Below the pieces are notes generated by a model, which did not search any database, had not been told where the DNA came from, and saw only the letters and a program-made list of their open reading frames with translations. Positions 1 to 7,940 of a stretch of DNA of 11,222 nt are shown here, in pieces. The translations under genes were made by a program, and so were the position numbers. Source of the DNA: VGNY01 sp964549635 (GTDB taxonomy: Bacteria; Chloroflexota; Dehalococcoidia; GIF9; UBA5629); the NCBI GenBank assembly GCA_964549635.1, contig CAZJVJ010000028.1, positions 1 through 11,222 of the forward strand. Direction: 5' to 3'. The number at the start of each line of letters is the position of its first letter. The first letter of the stretch is position 1.

Positions 1-879
1 ATTCTAGCCTACTTTGAAATGTTGCAGCGGGATATAGCGAGGTTTCGAGATTGCTTAAAGCGCACTGATGTCATGCCGCTCGGTAGTGGAGCACTGGCCG
101 GCGTAGCCCATCCCATTGACCGTGACTTTTTGGCTAAGCAGCTTGGTTTCAGTAGAGTCAGCACTAATAGCCTTGATGCCGTGTCTGACCGGGACTTCAT
201 TATTGAGTATCAAGCCGCAGCTGCCATAACCATGATGCACCTATCCAGGCTGGCAGAGGAAATTGTGCTGTGGTCATCAGCTGAGTTCAACTTTGTGGAG
301 CTCGACGAGGCATACGCCACAAGCAGCAGCATCATGCCACAGAAAAAAAATCCGGACGTGGCAGAGCTGGTCCGGGGTAAAACAGGTAGAGTATACGGAA
401 ATCTAATCGGTCTCCTGACGGTGATGAAAGGGCTACCTCTCGCATACAATCGGGATATGCAAGAAGACAAAGAAGGGCTTTTCGATACCGTGGATACACT
501 ACTTTCCTCGCTAGAAGTGTTTACTGGGCTAATAAAAACATTAAAGACTAATACTGCTCGAATGCAGGATGCTGCCTCAGAAAGCTACATATTGGCGACT
601 GACCTAGCCGACTATCTTGTAAGAAAAGGCGTGCCTTTTCGCCAAGCTCACAATATCGTCAGTAGGTTGGTAAAATATGCTATCGGCAAAAATAAGAGCT
701 TTAGAGAGTTGAGTCTGGCTGAATACACCAAATTCTCACCTCTTTTTGCTGAAGATGTGTATGGACTTACCGTAGAAAAATCGGTCGAGTCCCGAAATTT
801 GGTTGGTGGTACTGCACCGAACCAAGTAGCAGACGCCATATCACAGGCTAAGAAGATTATTGAGACCGATAATGAGTAA
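1..879 (+). CDS. argH: Argininosuccinate lyase, C-terminal part (5' end outside window)
   Basis: This gene encodes the last enzyme of arginine biosynthesis, which splits argininosuccinate into arginine and fumarate in the cytoplasm and belongs to the fumarase/aspartase superfamily. The reading frame is open from base 1, so the gene enters from the left. About 292 residues are visible; the family is usually about 460 long, so roughly the first 165-170 residues are missing. The superfamily signature SSSIMPQKKNPD is encoded at 322-357; the usual first residue is Gly, here Ser. The serine before Ile-Met sits in the mobile catalytic loop of the family. Upstream, residues PLGSGALAG and FxxVSTNSLDAVSDRDF match conserved ArgH segments. 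The C-terminus ends with the usual GGTAPNQV segment. The stop codon overlaps the rpe start in ATGAGTAA, which suggests translational coupling. The identification is secure; only the 5' end is unknown. Confidence 0.97.
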   Translation: MLAYFEMLQRDIARFRDCLKRTDVMPLGSGALAGVAHPIDRDFLAKQLGFSRVSTNSLDAVSDRDFIIEYQAAAAITMMHLSRLAEEIVLWSSAEFNFVELDEAYATSSSIMPQKKNPDVAELVRGKTGRVYGNLIGLLTVMKGLPLAYNRDMQEDKEGLFDTVDTLLSSLEVFTGLIKTLKTNTARMQDAASESYILATDLADYLVRKGVPFRQAHNIVSRLVKYAIGKNKSFRELSLAEYTKFSPLFAEDVYGLTVEKSVESRNLVGGTAPNQVADAISQAKKIIETDNE

Positions 880-1546
880 ACACATTAAAATTGCACCATC
901 AATCCTTTCGGCCGACTTCAGTAGCCTTGGAGAAGCAATTGCTGAAGTAACTAGGGCTGGTGCTGACTACATCCATGTTGATGTCATGGATGGGCACTTT
1001 GTGCCTAACATCACAATCGGCGCCCCAGTGGTAGCTTCAATCCGTCCTTGGACTAAACTCCCACTGGACGTGCACTTGATGGTTGAACGGCCTGAGCTGC
1101 ACATTTCACAATTCGCCAATGCTGGAGCAGACATCATCACAGTACACGTTGAGGTATGCACACATCTGCACCGCACAATTGAAGCAATAAAGGGCTTAAG
1201 AGTCAAAGCCGGGGTAGCCCTGAATCCAGCCACTCCTTTAAGCTCACTGGATGAGATCCTTCCCATACTCGATTTGGTACTGATTATGACTGTCAATCCC
1301 GGTTTTGGCGGTCAAGCTTTCATAGAGAGCATGATGCCCAAAATAGCGCGTCTTAGGAAAATTCTAGATGACAGACGAGCCAAGGCGGAGCTAGAGGTCG
1401 ACGGTGGCATCAATCTAACAATAGCCCCAAAAGTGGCTGAAGCAGGGGCTGATGTGCTGGTTGCTGGAGCAGCAATTTTCAATTCTAAAGAGGGAGCCGG
1501 CAAGGCATTGAGAGAAATGAAGCAGAGGCTGGGCTTAATGGGCTAG
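872..1546 (+). CDS. rpe: Ribulose-phosphate 3-epimerase
   Basis: The product interconverts ribulose 5-phosphate and xylulose 5-phosphate in the pentose phosphate pathway, as a cytoplasmic TIM-barrel metalloenzyme. From the ATG at 872 it is 224 residues long, normal for the family. Visible landmarks are IAPSILSADF (7-16), HVDVMDGHFVPN (35-46) with metal and catalytic residues His35 and Asp37, DVHLM (66-70) with His68, VNPGFGGQ (141-148) at the phosphate-binding loop, and EVDGGI (175-180) with the second catalytic aspartate, Asp177. A TTG at 860 would add four residues. I prefer ATG 872 because the protein then begins just ahead of the conserved IAPSIL strand and the start overlaps the argH stop by 8 bases. 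No strong ribosome binding site precedes either start, which fits coupling to argH translation. Its 3' end overlaps the oppositely oriented rpmB by 12 bases. Confidence 0.97.
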   Translation: MSKHIKIAPSILSADFSSLGEAIAEVTRAGADYIHVDVMDGHFVPNITIGAPVVASIRPWTKLPLDVHLMVERPELHISQFANAGADIITVHVEVCTHLHRTIEAIKGLRVKAGVALNPATPLSSLDEILPILDLVLIMTVNPGFGGQAFIESMMPKIARLRKILDDRRAKAELEVDGGINLTIAPKVAEAGADVLVAGAAIFNSKEGAGKALREMKQRLGLMG

Positions 1547-1723
1547 CTTATGTTGACTTCGCAAGCAGCGAGTGCACAGATTAAGTCGTTTTGGTTTCCC
1601 TTCTACCTTAATAGTGACCGGCTGAATATTGGGAAGCCATCGTCGCCTGGTATGTTGCTTAGAGTGACTTACCCTGTTACCAAAGTGTGCGGTTTTACCA
1701 CAGACATCACATTTTGTAGCCAA
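1535..1723 (-). CDS. rpmB: 50S ribosomal protein bL28
   Basis: This is a 62-residue basic protein of the large ribosomal subunit and the only - strand gene in the window. It is the zinc-ribbon (C+) form of bL28, with paired cysteines CDVC (Cys5, Cys8) and CTRC (Cys50, Cys53). Family landmarks are CDVCGK, FGNRVSHSKQHTRRRWLPN and the LNLCTRCLRS end. The start is TTG at 1723-1721. It is supported by a GAGGAG ribosome binding site 7 bases upstream and by the protein beginning just before the conserved first cysteine pair. The gene points towards rpe, and their coding ends overlap by 12 bases (1535-1546). It is divergent from fakA, so it must have its own promoter, for which there is a good candidate at 1862-1889. 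The identification is firm despite the small size. Confidence 0.96.
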   Translation of the reverse strand: MATKCDVCGKTAHFGNRVSHSKQHTRRRWLPNIQPVTIKVEGKPKRLNLCTRCLRSQHKLAH

Positions 1724-1730
1724 ATGTCAA

Positions 1731-1736
1731 CTCCTC
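1731..1736 (-). promoter_or_regulatory. Ribosome binding site of rpmB
   Basis: On the - strand this reads GAGGAG, a strong Shine-Dalgarno sequence, with 7 bases between it and the TTG at 1723-1721. It decides the non-ATG start of rpmB, since no in-frame ATG lies near the conserved N-terminus. Confidence 0.75.
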
Positions 1737-1788
1737 GGCTATTATTCAGACTGACTTGCCAGCTAAATTATGATTAAAGTAGCAATAC

Positions 1789-1804
1789 AAACGAAAGGTC
1801 GTTT
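1789..1804 (-). other. Small inverted repeat in the rpmB leader
   Basis: A perfect 6-base inverted repeat (AAACGA / TCGTTT) with a 4-base loop lies between the candidate rpmB promoter and its ribosome binding site. In the - strand transcript it would form a short hairpin about 65 bases upstream of the start codon. It is not followed by a U tract, so it does not look like a terminator. It could be part of a leader structure or a protein-binding site, or it could be chance. Confidence 0.3.
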
Positions 1805-1861
1805 AAACCATCCGTGTGATAAAGATAAAGCAATCACTTTCCTCTTGACAACAGAAATGCA

Positions 1862-1889
1862 ATTATACCACAATTTTCCAATTAAACAA
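1862..1889 (-). promoter_or_regulatory. Candidate sigma-70-type promoter for rpmB
   Basis: On the - strand, TTGTTT (1889-1884) and a perfect TATAAT (1867-1862) are separated by 16 bases. Transcription would begin near 1855 and leave a leader of about 130 bases before rpmB. This is the best promoter-like match I found by eye in the window. The -35 box overlaps the fakA ribosome binding site region, so the two divergent genes share a tight control region. Confidence 0.55.
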
Positions 1890-1899
1890 AGGGGATGGA

Positions 1900-3537
1900 A
1901 TGAGACAACTTAATTCCTGCGGTGGTCAGGAGCTCAGGGATATGTTTGGCGCCGGCACCAGCTGGCTGGAAAAAAGCGTCCCAGACATAAATGCCATAAA
2001 TGTTTTCCCTGTACCTGACGGTGACACCGGAACAAACATGTTTCTAACCATGCTCGCCGTCATCGAAGAAGCTGACCGTACTTCTGAGCGCAGCATTTCC
2101 GCAATATCTAAAGCAATGGCTCAAGGCGCCCTAATGGGGGCTCGAGGTAATTCGGGTGTGATCTTGTCACAATTCTTCCGTGGTTTAGCCAAAGGGCTCA
2201 ACGATAAAGAATTCATCAGCGGCAATGACTGGGCGATGGCATTAAGTGAGGGCTCGCGCACAGCTTACACAGGGCTATCACAGCCAGTGGAAGGCACTAT
2301 GCTCACAGTGCTGCACGACGCAGCCAAAGCTGCTGAAGAGGCAGCTCGAGCCAGACCGGATGACATAACCTTCGTGACAGAAGCCGCAGTTGAGGCAGCC
2401 AAAATTTCAGTAGCAAAAACCCCCTACTTGCTACCTGTTCTCCGTGAAGCCGGGGTGGTTGACGCAGGAGGACAAGGTGTTTATGTACTACTTGAAGGAA
2501 TTCTTCGCTATCTGCAGGGCAAGGTAGAGGAACTGAAATATCAAAAACCACAGTTGATTACCACTGACATACCTGCAACTGCTAAAACGGTTCCTGTATC
2601 AGCCGAGTCAGAAGAGGCATATGGCTACTGCACCAATTTCCTGCTCGAAGGTAACAAACTTAATCCAGACAAAATCAGAAAAAAACTGGAACGCAAAGGG
2701 GTATCCGTCGTCGTCGTTGGCGATGAGCACACAGTTAGGGTGCACATCCATACCTATGACCCCGGCAGCGTCATACGCTATGCCACCTCTCTTGGCACGC
2801 TGCATCAATTACAAATCCAGAATATGGATGACCAACATATTGACTTTCTTGAGATGCAAAAAAGAAGGGAGCCGCGACTTGAAATCGGTGTTGTAGCCGT
2901 AGCTGTTGGAAACGGGATGAGGGATGTTTTTAAAAGCCTAGGAGCGGCAGCCATAGTCCCTGGCGGACAGACAATGAACCCCAGTGTTCAAGAAATACTA
3001 CAAACAGTCGAATCCGTACCGGCACAAAAAATAATTCTGTTACCAAACAACAAGAATATTATCCTCGCTGCTTCTCAAGTCCACTCCCTGACATCTAAAA
3101 AAATCACAGTCGTCCCGACAAAAACCATACCCCAGGGTATTGCTGCTCTTATAGCCTTCAACTACGAGAACGATTTGGAGGAAAATGTCCGGGCTATGCA
3201 AGAAGCCATAAAGAATGTAAAGACCGTTGAAATCACTACCGCAGAACGCACCACACAGATAAAAGGGTTGAAAATAAGGAAAGGCCAAGCAATAGCCATT
3301 ATAGATGATGAGGACTTAGTAGCCGCTGGTGACGATATAACCGAGGTCTTATCACAAGCCATAGATAAGGCTGGTATTAAATCGGCAGAGGTAGTAACTC
3401 TATATTACGGTGGCGATATAGAAGCAACGCAGGCAGAGCAGGTGGCACAAGAGATTCGCAAAAAATACCCTGATAAACAGTTGGAGACGGTGTTTGGCGG
3501 ACAACCGTATTACCACTATATAGTTTCGCTGGAATAG
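1900..3537 (+). CDS. fakA: DAK2 domain fatty acid kinase, ATP-binding subunit (FakA/YloV-like)
   Basis: The predicted role is phosphorylation of fatty acids presented by a FakB (DegV family) carrier, giving acyl-phosphates for phospholipid synthesis. The protein is 545 residues, normal for FakA. The N-terminal DhaL/DAK2 kinase domain (about 1-200) has NVFPVPDGDTGTNM (34-47), with Asp40 and Asp42 as expected magnesium ligands, then GARGNSGVILSQ (80-91), EGTMLTV (131-137) and VDAGGQG (187-193). The middle domain carries YGYCTNFLLEG (Cys244) and VHIH (His282, His284), matching the zinc site described for Staphylococcus aureus FakA. The remainder is the DegV-like C-terminal domain. The ATG at 1900 follows an AAGGGG ribosome binding site. 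Older annotations call this family DAK phosphatase or dihydroxyacetone kinase-like. The usual Firmicutes neighbour yloU (Asp23 family) is absent, and no fakB lies in the window. The family call is firm; substrate is inferred from homology. Confidence 0.92.
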   Translation: MRQLNSCGGQELRDMFGAGTSWLEKSVPDINAINVFPVPDGDTGTNMFLTMLAVIEEADRTSERSISAISKAMAQGALMGARGNSGVILSQFFRGLAKGLNDKEFISGNDWAMALSEGSRTAYTGLSQPVEGTMLTVLHDAAKAAEEAARARPDDITFVTEAAVEAAKISVAKTPYLLPVLREAGVVDAGGQGVYVLLEGILRYLQGKVEELKYQKPQLITTDIPATAKTVPVSAESEEAYGYCTNFLLEGNKLNPDKIRKKLERKGVSVVVVGDEHTVRVHIHTYDPGSVIRYATSLGTLHQLQIQNMDDQHIDFLEMQKRREPRLEIGVVAVAVGNGMRDVFKSLGAAAIVPGGQTMNPSVQEILQTVESVPAQKIILLPNNKNIILAASQVHSLTSKKITVVPTKTIPQGIAALIAFNYENDLEENVRAMQEAIKNVKTVEITTAERTTQIKGLKIRKGQAIAIIDDEDLVAAGDDITEVLSQAIDKAGIKSAEVVTLYYGGDIEATQAEQVAQEIRKKYPDKQLETVFGGQPYYHYIVSLE

Positions 3538-3627
3538 TTTTTGCATGGTAACCGAAAGTGCCACACCCATAAACTTTCCCCCAGCACTTATTTGCTATCG
3601 CATTAAGACCACAGAAGGTGAACAGTA

Positions 3628-6102
3628 GTGGCAGTTCCTGTTCTCATAGAAATTGAACCACTACGCACCATTCTTAAAATGGAATGTCAGAGAAACTATG
3701 CAAACACGGTGGTAATTGGTGGGCTCGACAGGTTCATCCATAAATGGGCTAGGGAGACAAAAAGTAAAATAAACTCGCCGAAACTCCTGTCCAGCTTTAA
3801 CCAGCTTCAATTGCTTGACTCCAATTATACTGTCTGGGACATACACAGACGGAAAACCTGGGTAAAAGAAGTCCTTGATTGGCTAGCTCAAGCCGAAGAA
3901 TTAACGGTAGACAAAAGTAAAAAGGGCAGTCAAATTCGTACTGAAAAAGCCGGCAGTCCAAAGTTTCATTCCAGAAATCCTATATTAACATCTGATGCAG
4001 GATTAGACTCACCTGTAACGGCCCTCAAAGGTATTGCGGCGAACTCAGCCACCAAACTAGCAAAGCTGGGCGTGCAGACAATCCGGGACTTACTTTATTT
4101 CTTCCCGAGACGCCATCTTGACTATAGCCAGAGAAGCCTTATCGCTAATCTGGAGGTCGGCAAAGAACAGACCGTATTGGCGACTGTGTGGGAGGCTAGA
4201 GTGACTAGGCTCGGAACCCAGAAGGGCACTGAAGTTATTGCTGGTGATGAAACTGGCAATATAAGGGCAGTTTGGTTCAACCAACCCTACTTGGCTAAAA
4301 ATTTTCACACCAATGCTCAAATAGTGCTCAGTGGAAAGGTGAGTGAATTTAAAAATCAAAAAGTCTTCGAGTCACCTGAATGGGAACTGGTTGAAGATAA
4401 GGAGTTGATTCACACTGGACGCCTGGTTCCAAACTACCCCCTGACCCAGGGACTATATCCCCGCCAAACAAGAAACTTTGTCAAAACCGCTATTGATAGC
4501 TGTGCCTGGCAAATTGTCGATTTCCTACCTAAAGAAATCAAAAATCGGTGCCAGCTCCTAGACTTGCCTCAGGCAATAATCCAGGCTCATTACCCTGACA
4601 GCTATCTGATGAAAGATGAGGCGAGAAAACGCCTAGCTTTCGATGAGCTCTTCCTTCTTCAACTGGGCGTGCTTAGCAAGAAGCGGGAATGGCGAGAAAG
4701 TCAACCGGGAAACTCATTCAGGCTGAATAGGGAGAACATAGATAAGTTTTTGAAAGCTCTGCCCTTCACCCTGACACGGTCACAGCAACGAGTGCTTCAA
4801 GAAATCTTCGCTGACCTGCAACAATCAAAGCCTATGTCACGCCTTCTTCAAGGCGATGTAGGCAGTGGCAAAACAGTAGTCGCCATTGCAGCCCTGCTTG
4901 TAGCCGCCGATAACGGCTATCAGGGTGCTTTGATGGCACCTACCGAGATACTGGCTGAGCAACATTTCCGCAATATCTGCCAGCTCATGTCTAGGACAGG
5001 TGGCAAAAATGAAAAGGCGACTAATTTTTGCCGCTACCACGGCCTTCTGCCTCGCCCCGTTTCCTTCGCCTTGCTCACTGGAAGTTTGAGCGAAAAAGAA
5101 AAAGAAACCCTACATCAGCAAATTAAGGAAGGCAAGGTTCATATTGTTGTAGGGACACACGCTCTTATTCAAAAGGGGGTTAACTTTTCTAAACTGGGAT
5201 TGGCAGTAATAGATGAGCAACACCGCTTTGGAGTGTTGCAGCGCTCCGCCCTCCGTCAGAAGGGCTTCAACCCACATATATTGGTAATGACGGCTACCCC
5301 CATCCCGCGCACCCTTGCGCTAACACTTTATGGTGACTTAGACCTCTCGATTATAGATGAAATGCCTCCGGGTAGACAGAAAATAAAGACGAAATGGCTT
5401 GCACCCGGTTATAGAGACAGAGCCTATGACTTCATACGGCGACAAGTTGCTGCCGGCCAGCAAGCATTCATAATCTGCCCTCTTATCGAAGAGTCTGAAA
5501 ACACTGAGGCTAGGGCAGCGGTAGCTGAATATGAGCGCCTGTCAAAGGAAGTCTTCCCTGACCTTAGAGTCGGCTTGCTCCACGGACGGATGTCTGCCAG
5601 TGACAAGGAAAGGGTGATGCAAAGCTTCCGCAGTGGTGAACTTGATATCCTGGTATCCACACCGGTGGTCGAGGTAGGCATCGATGTTCCAAATGCAACC
5701 GTTATGCTTGTGGAGGCAGCCGACCGTTTTGGTTTATCACAGCTACATCAATTCCGGGGCAGGGTGGGCCGTGGCGAAAAACAGAGTTATTGCCTGCTTT
5801 TAGCAGAGAACCCTTCACCAGAGGGCATCCAAAGACTAAAAGCCATTGAGGAAACCCACGATGGCTTCGCTCTGGCTGAAAAGGATTTAGAGCTACGAGG
5901 ACCAGGTGAGTTTTTTGGCATACGCCAGAGCGGTTTGCCTGACCTCCGCATGGCTAAGTTGTCTGATATAGCGCTCTTAGAGCTGGCCCGGAACGAGGCA
6001 ATTTCTCTATTTCAACGTGACCCTGGCCTCCAGTTACCTGAACATCAGCTTTTAGCTCGGGAACTAGCCAGGGTATGGCAAATGGGTGGTGAATTGAGCT
6101 AA
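3628..6102 (+). CDS. recG: ATP-dependent DNA helicase RecG
   Basis: RecG is a superfamily 2 DNA translocase that regresses stalled replication forks and processes branched recombination intermediates. The 824-residue product starts with GTG at 3628, preceded by a GAAGGTG ribosome binding site 7 bases away. Domains in order: an N-terminal extension (about 1-125), the OB-fold wedge beginning around SPVTALKGI (128-136), the first helicase lobe with Walker A GDVGSGKT (409-416), DEQH (529-532) and TATPIP (555-560), and the second lobe with LLHGRMS (650-656), STPVVEVGIDVPNA (677-690) and QFRGRVGRG (708-716). The C-terminal ELRGPGEFFGIRQSG segment is typical of RecG. It is about 130 residues longer than E. 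coli RecG (693), mostly from the N-terminal extension. There is also an apparent insertion of about 25 residues near 455-480. All helicase motifs are intact, so it should be active. It lies 90 bases after fakA, as in many Firmicutes-like gene orders. Confidence 0.97.
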   Translation: MAVPVLIEIEPLRTILKMECQRNYANTVVIGGLDRFIHKWARETKSKINSPKLLSSFNQLQLLDSNYTVWDIHRRKTWVKEVLDWLAQAEELTVDKSKKGSQIRTEKAGSPKFHSRNPILTSDAGLDSPVTALKGIAANSATKLAKLGVQTIRDLLYFFPRRHLDYSQRSLIANLEVGKEQTVLATVWEARVTRLGTQKGTEVIAGDETGNIRAVWFNQPYLAKNFHTNAQIVLSGKVSEFKNQKVFESPEWELVEDKELIHTGRLVPNYPLTQGLYPRQTRNFVKTAIDSCAWQIVDFLPKEIKNRCQLLDLPQAIIQAHYPDSYLMKDEARKRLAFDELFLLQLGVLSKKREWRESQPGNSFRLNRENIDKFLKALPFTLTRSQQRVLQEIFADLQQSKPMSRLLQGDVGSGKTVVAIAALLVAADNGYQGALMAPTEILAEQHFRNICQLMSRTGGKNEKATNFCRYHGLLPRPVSFALLTGSLSEKEKETLHQQIKEGKVHIVVGTHALIQKGVNFSKLGLAVIDEQHRFGVLQRSALRQKGFNPHILVMTATPIPRTLALTLYGDLDLSIIDEMPPGRQKIKTKWLAPGYRDRAYDFIRRQVAAGQQAFIICPLIEESENTEARAAVAEYERLSKEVFPDLRVGLLHGRMSASDKERVMQSFRSGELDILVSTPVVEVGIDVPNATVMLVEAADRFGLSQLHQFRGRVGRGEKQSYCLLLAENPSPEGIQRLKAIEETHDGFALAEKDLELRGPGEFFGIRQSGLPDLRMAKLSDIALLELARNEAISLFQRDPGLQLPEHQLLARELARVWQMGGELS

Positions 6103-6170
6103 TTTGAAAGTTAAGCGTGTTAGATTTTAATATTGAAGCATCATATGGACACCATTTTGTTCGCTAGCTT

Positions 6171-6188
6171 CCCAAAAGTTGGGCTTTT
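6171..6188 (+). terminator. Possible weak intrinsic terminator after recG
   Basis: A 5-base-pair stem CCCAA / TTGGG with a 3-base loop is followed by CTTTT. It lies about 70 bases after the recG stop, in the 149-base gap before argS. The stem is short and the T run only four long, so it may be inefficient or not a terminator. Nothing else convincing was seen in 6103-6251. Confidence 0.3.
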
Positions 6189-6251
6189 CGAAAAATTTTG
6201 AGACATTGTTAAATTACGGAGTAATTTATATATTTGTCCCCACGAGAAATA

Positions 6252-7910
6252 ATGATTAAGCACAAACTGTTCAAAGCCTTACAGCAAGCGGTAACTGAGG
6301 CTTACCAATTACGCTTGCTCTCCACTACCGAATTGCCTGAAGTGGCCATAGAACGGCCGCAGAATCCTGAATATGGAGATTATGCTTCTAGTATTCCGCT
6401 AAAGCTGGCTAGAACAACGAAAATCTCCCCCGTAGCACTTGCTGAAAAACTCGTTGAGCTCATGCCAGCACTCCCCGAGGTCGCTCGCATAACCGTAGTC
6501 CCACCAGGTTTCATAAATTTCAGCCTCAGCAATGACTGGTTAACTAAGCAGGTAGCAGCTATTTTAGATGCCGGCGACCGTTACGGGGATATTGATATAG
6601 GCAATGGTAAACATGTTCAGATTGAGTTTGTCAGCGTCAATCCTACTGGGCCTCTTCACGTAGGCCATGGACGTGGTGGTGTAATAGGCAGCACTCTAGC
6701 TAATGTCCTAAGTGCCGCAGGTTACACAGTACAAAAAGAGTATTACATCAACGATGCCGGGAGTCAGTTGGACGCTTTCAAACTTACACTTTACGCACGT
6801 TATCTGCAATGTCTTGGCAAAACTGCTGAGGTGCCAAGCGATGGTTATTTGGGTAACTACATGATTGACTTAGCTAAAGAAATTATCAGTGAAAAAGGTG
6901 ATTATTTCCTGACGATACCGAAGGACACTGCCATTCGAGAACTCGGGGACATCGGGGTTAGCAAGATCATGGAAAGGATTAGGCAAGACCTTGAGCTGCT
7001 TGGCGTTTCCTTCGATGTCTGGTTCAGCGAGAAAAGCCTGTATCAAAACAGCCAGTATAAAAAGGCAATGAAGGCTTTAAGAGACGGTGGTTACATCATA
7101 GAAAGGGAAAATGCCACCTGGTTTATATCCTCTGCTCTTGGTGAAGACAAAGATAACGTGTTAGTACGCAGCGATGGTTCGCCTACATATTTTGCCTCCG
7201 ATGCCGCCTATCATTTTAACAAATTTTTGGAGCGAAAATTCGATACTGTGATAAACATTTGGGGAGCAGACCATCAGGGACATGTCCTTCGAATGCTAGC
7301 AGTGGTCAAGGCTTTGGGCATCGATCCAGAGCGGCTAAGGATCATAATATGTCAACTTGTTACATTGCGCCGCGGCCAAGAAATAGTCAGAGTCTCCAAG
7401 CGTAGCGGTGACATAATCACCTTGAGAGAAGTGATAGAGGAGGTTGGGCCAGACGCTTGCCGTTTTGTCTTCCTATCTCGTTCCGCTGATGCCCAGATGG
7501 ATTTTGACCTCGAGCTGGCCAAAAAGCAATCCGCCGATAACCCGGTTTACTACGTTCAATACGCTCACGCCCGCATTGCGAGCATCCTCCGCCTGGCAGA
7601 AGAAAAAGGCATAGATTATACCTGCGGTGATGTCTCATTGCTTACTACCGAACCGGAATTGACGTTAATAAGACGAATGCTTTTGCTGCCAGAAATAATA
7701 GAACACATTGCTCGCACTCTGGAGCCCCACCATCTCCCCTATTATACTCAAGACCTTGCCACCGTATTTCACAGCTTTTACAAGCATTGCCGTGTTATCT
7801 CAAAAAATCAAGAGCTCACCTGTGCCAGGCTTAAGCTAGTCAAAGCGGCCCAAATCGTACTGGCTAAAACCTTGCGCCTTATGGGCATGACCGTTCCCGA
7901 GCGTATGTAA
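6252..7910 (+). CDS. argS: Arginyl-tRNA synthetase
   Basis: This class I synthetase charges tRNA-Arg with arginine in the cytoplasm. From the ATG at 6252 it is 552 residues, normal for bacterial ArgRS. An N-terminal Add1-type domain has NPEYGDYASSIPLKLA (38-53). The catalytic domain has VSVNPTGPLHVGHGRGG (127-143), with HVGH as the HIGH motif, and GADHQGHVLRM (338-348). The KMSKS-equivalent region reads VRVSKRSGDIITL (379-391). The C-terminal DALR anticodon-binding domain follows NPVYYVQYAHARIAS (430-444). The start is uncertain: a TTG at 6234 is in frame and has GGAG 12 bases upstream (6218-6221), whereas ATG 6252 has no clear ribosome binding site. I chose ATG because it gives the usual short lead into the first helix; TTG would add six residues. 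The KMSKR first lysine is replaced by arginine. Confidence 0.96.
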   Translation: MIKHKLFKALQQAVTEAYQLRLLSTTELPEVAIERPQNPEYGDYASSIPLKLARTTKISPVALAEKLVELMPALPEVARITVVPPGFINFSLSNDWLTKQVAAILDAGDRYGDIDIGNGKHVQIEFVSVNPTGPLHVGHGRGGVIGSTLANVLSAAGYTVQKEYYINDAGSQLDAFKLTLYARYLQCLGKTAEVPSDGYLGNYMIDLAKEIISEKGDYFLTIPKDTAIRELGDIGVSKIMERIRQDLELLGVSFDVWFSEKSLYQNSQYKKAMKALRDGGYIIERENATWFISSALGEDKDNVLVRSDGSPTYFASDAAYHFNKFLERKFDTVINIWGADHQGHVLRMLAVVKALGIDPERLRIIICQLVTLRRGQEIVRVSKRSGDIITLREVIEEVGPDACRFVFLSRSADAQMDFDLELAKKQSADNPVYYVQYAHARIASILRLAEEKGIDYTCGDVSLLTTEPELTLIRRMLLLPEIIEHIARTLEPHHLPYYTQDLATVFHSFYKHCRVISKNQELTCARLKLVKAAQIVLAKTLRLMGMTVPERM

Positions 7911-7940
7911 ACATTGTTGCCTGATTTGTTCATCCTCGGT

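Noticed and set aside
1550..1777. 75-codon open frame on the + strand opposite rpmB
   Set aside because: It is antisense to a clear ribosomal protein gene, resembles no family I know, and has no ribosome binding site of note before its start.
1801..1808. GTTTAAAC, an 8-base palindrome in the rpmB/fakA gap
   Set aside because: It overlaps the 1789-1804 inverted repeat, does not extend further, and 8-base palindromes in AT-rich DNA are common.
1845..1869. TTGACA followed by TATACC as a fakA promoter on the + strand
   Set aside because: The spacing is only 13 bases and no -10-like hexamer occurs at 16-18 bases, so the consensus TTGACA may be chance. The fakA promoter remains unassigned.
3538..3627. 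Gap between fakA and recG as a possible promoter or terminator
   Set aside because: No hairpin with a T tract and no properly spaced promoter pair could be found; only the recG ribosome binding site is evident.
7417..7638. Open frame on the - strand within argS, and similar ones inside argH, fakA, recG and trpS
   Set aside because: They lie wholly within well-identified genes, have low-complexity or arginine/serine-biased products and no supporting start signals.
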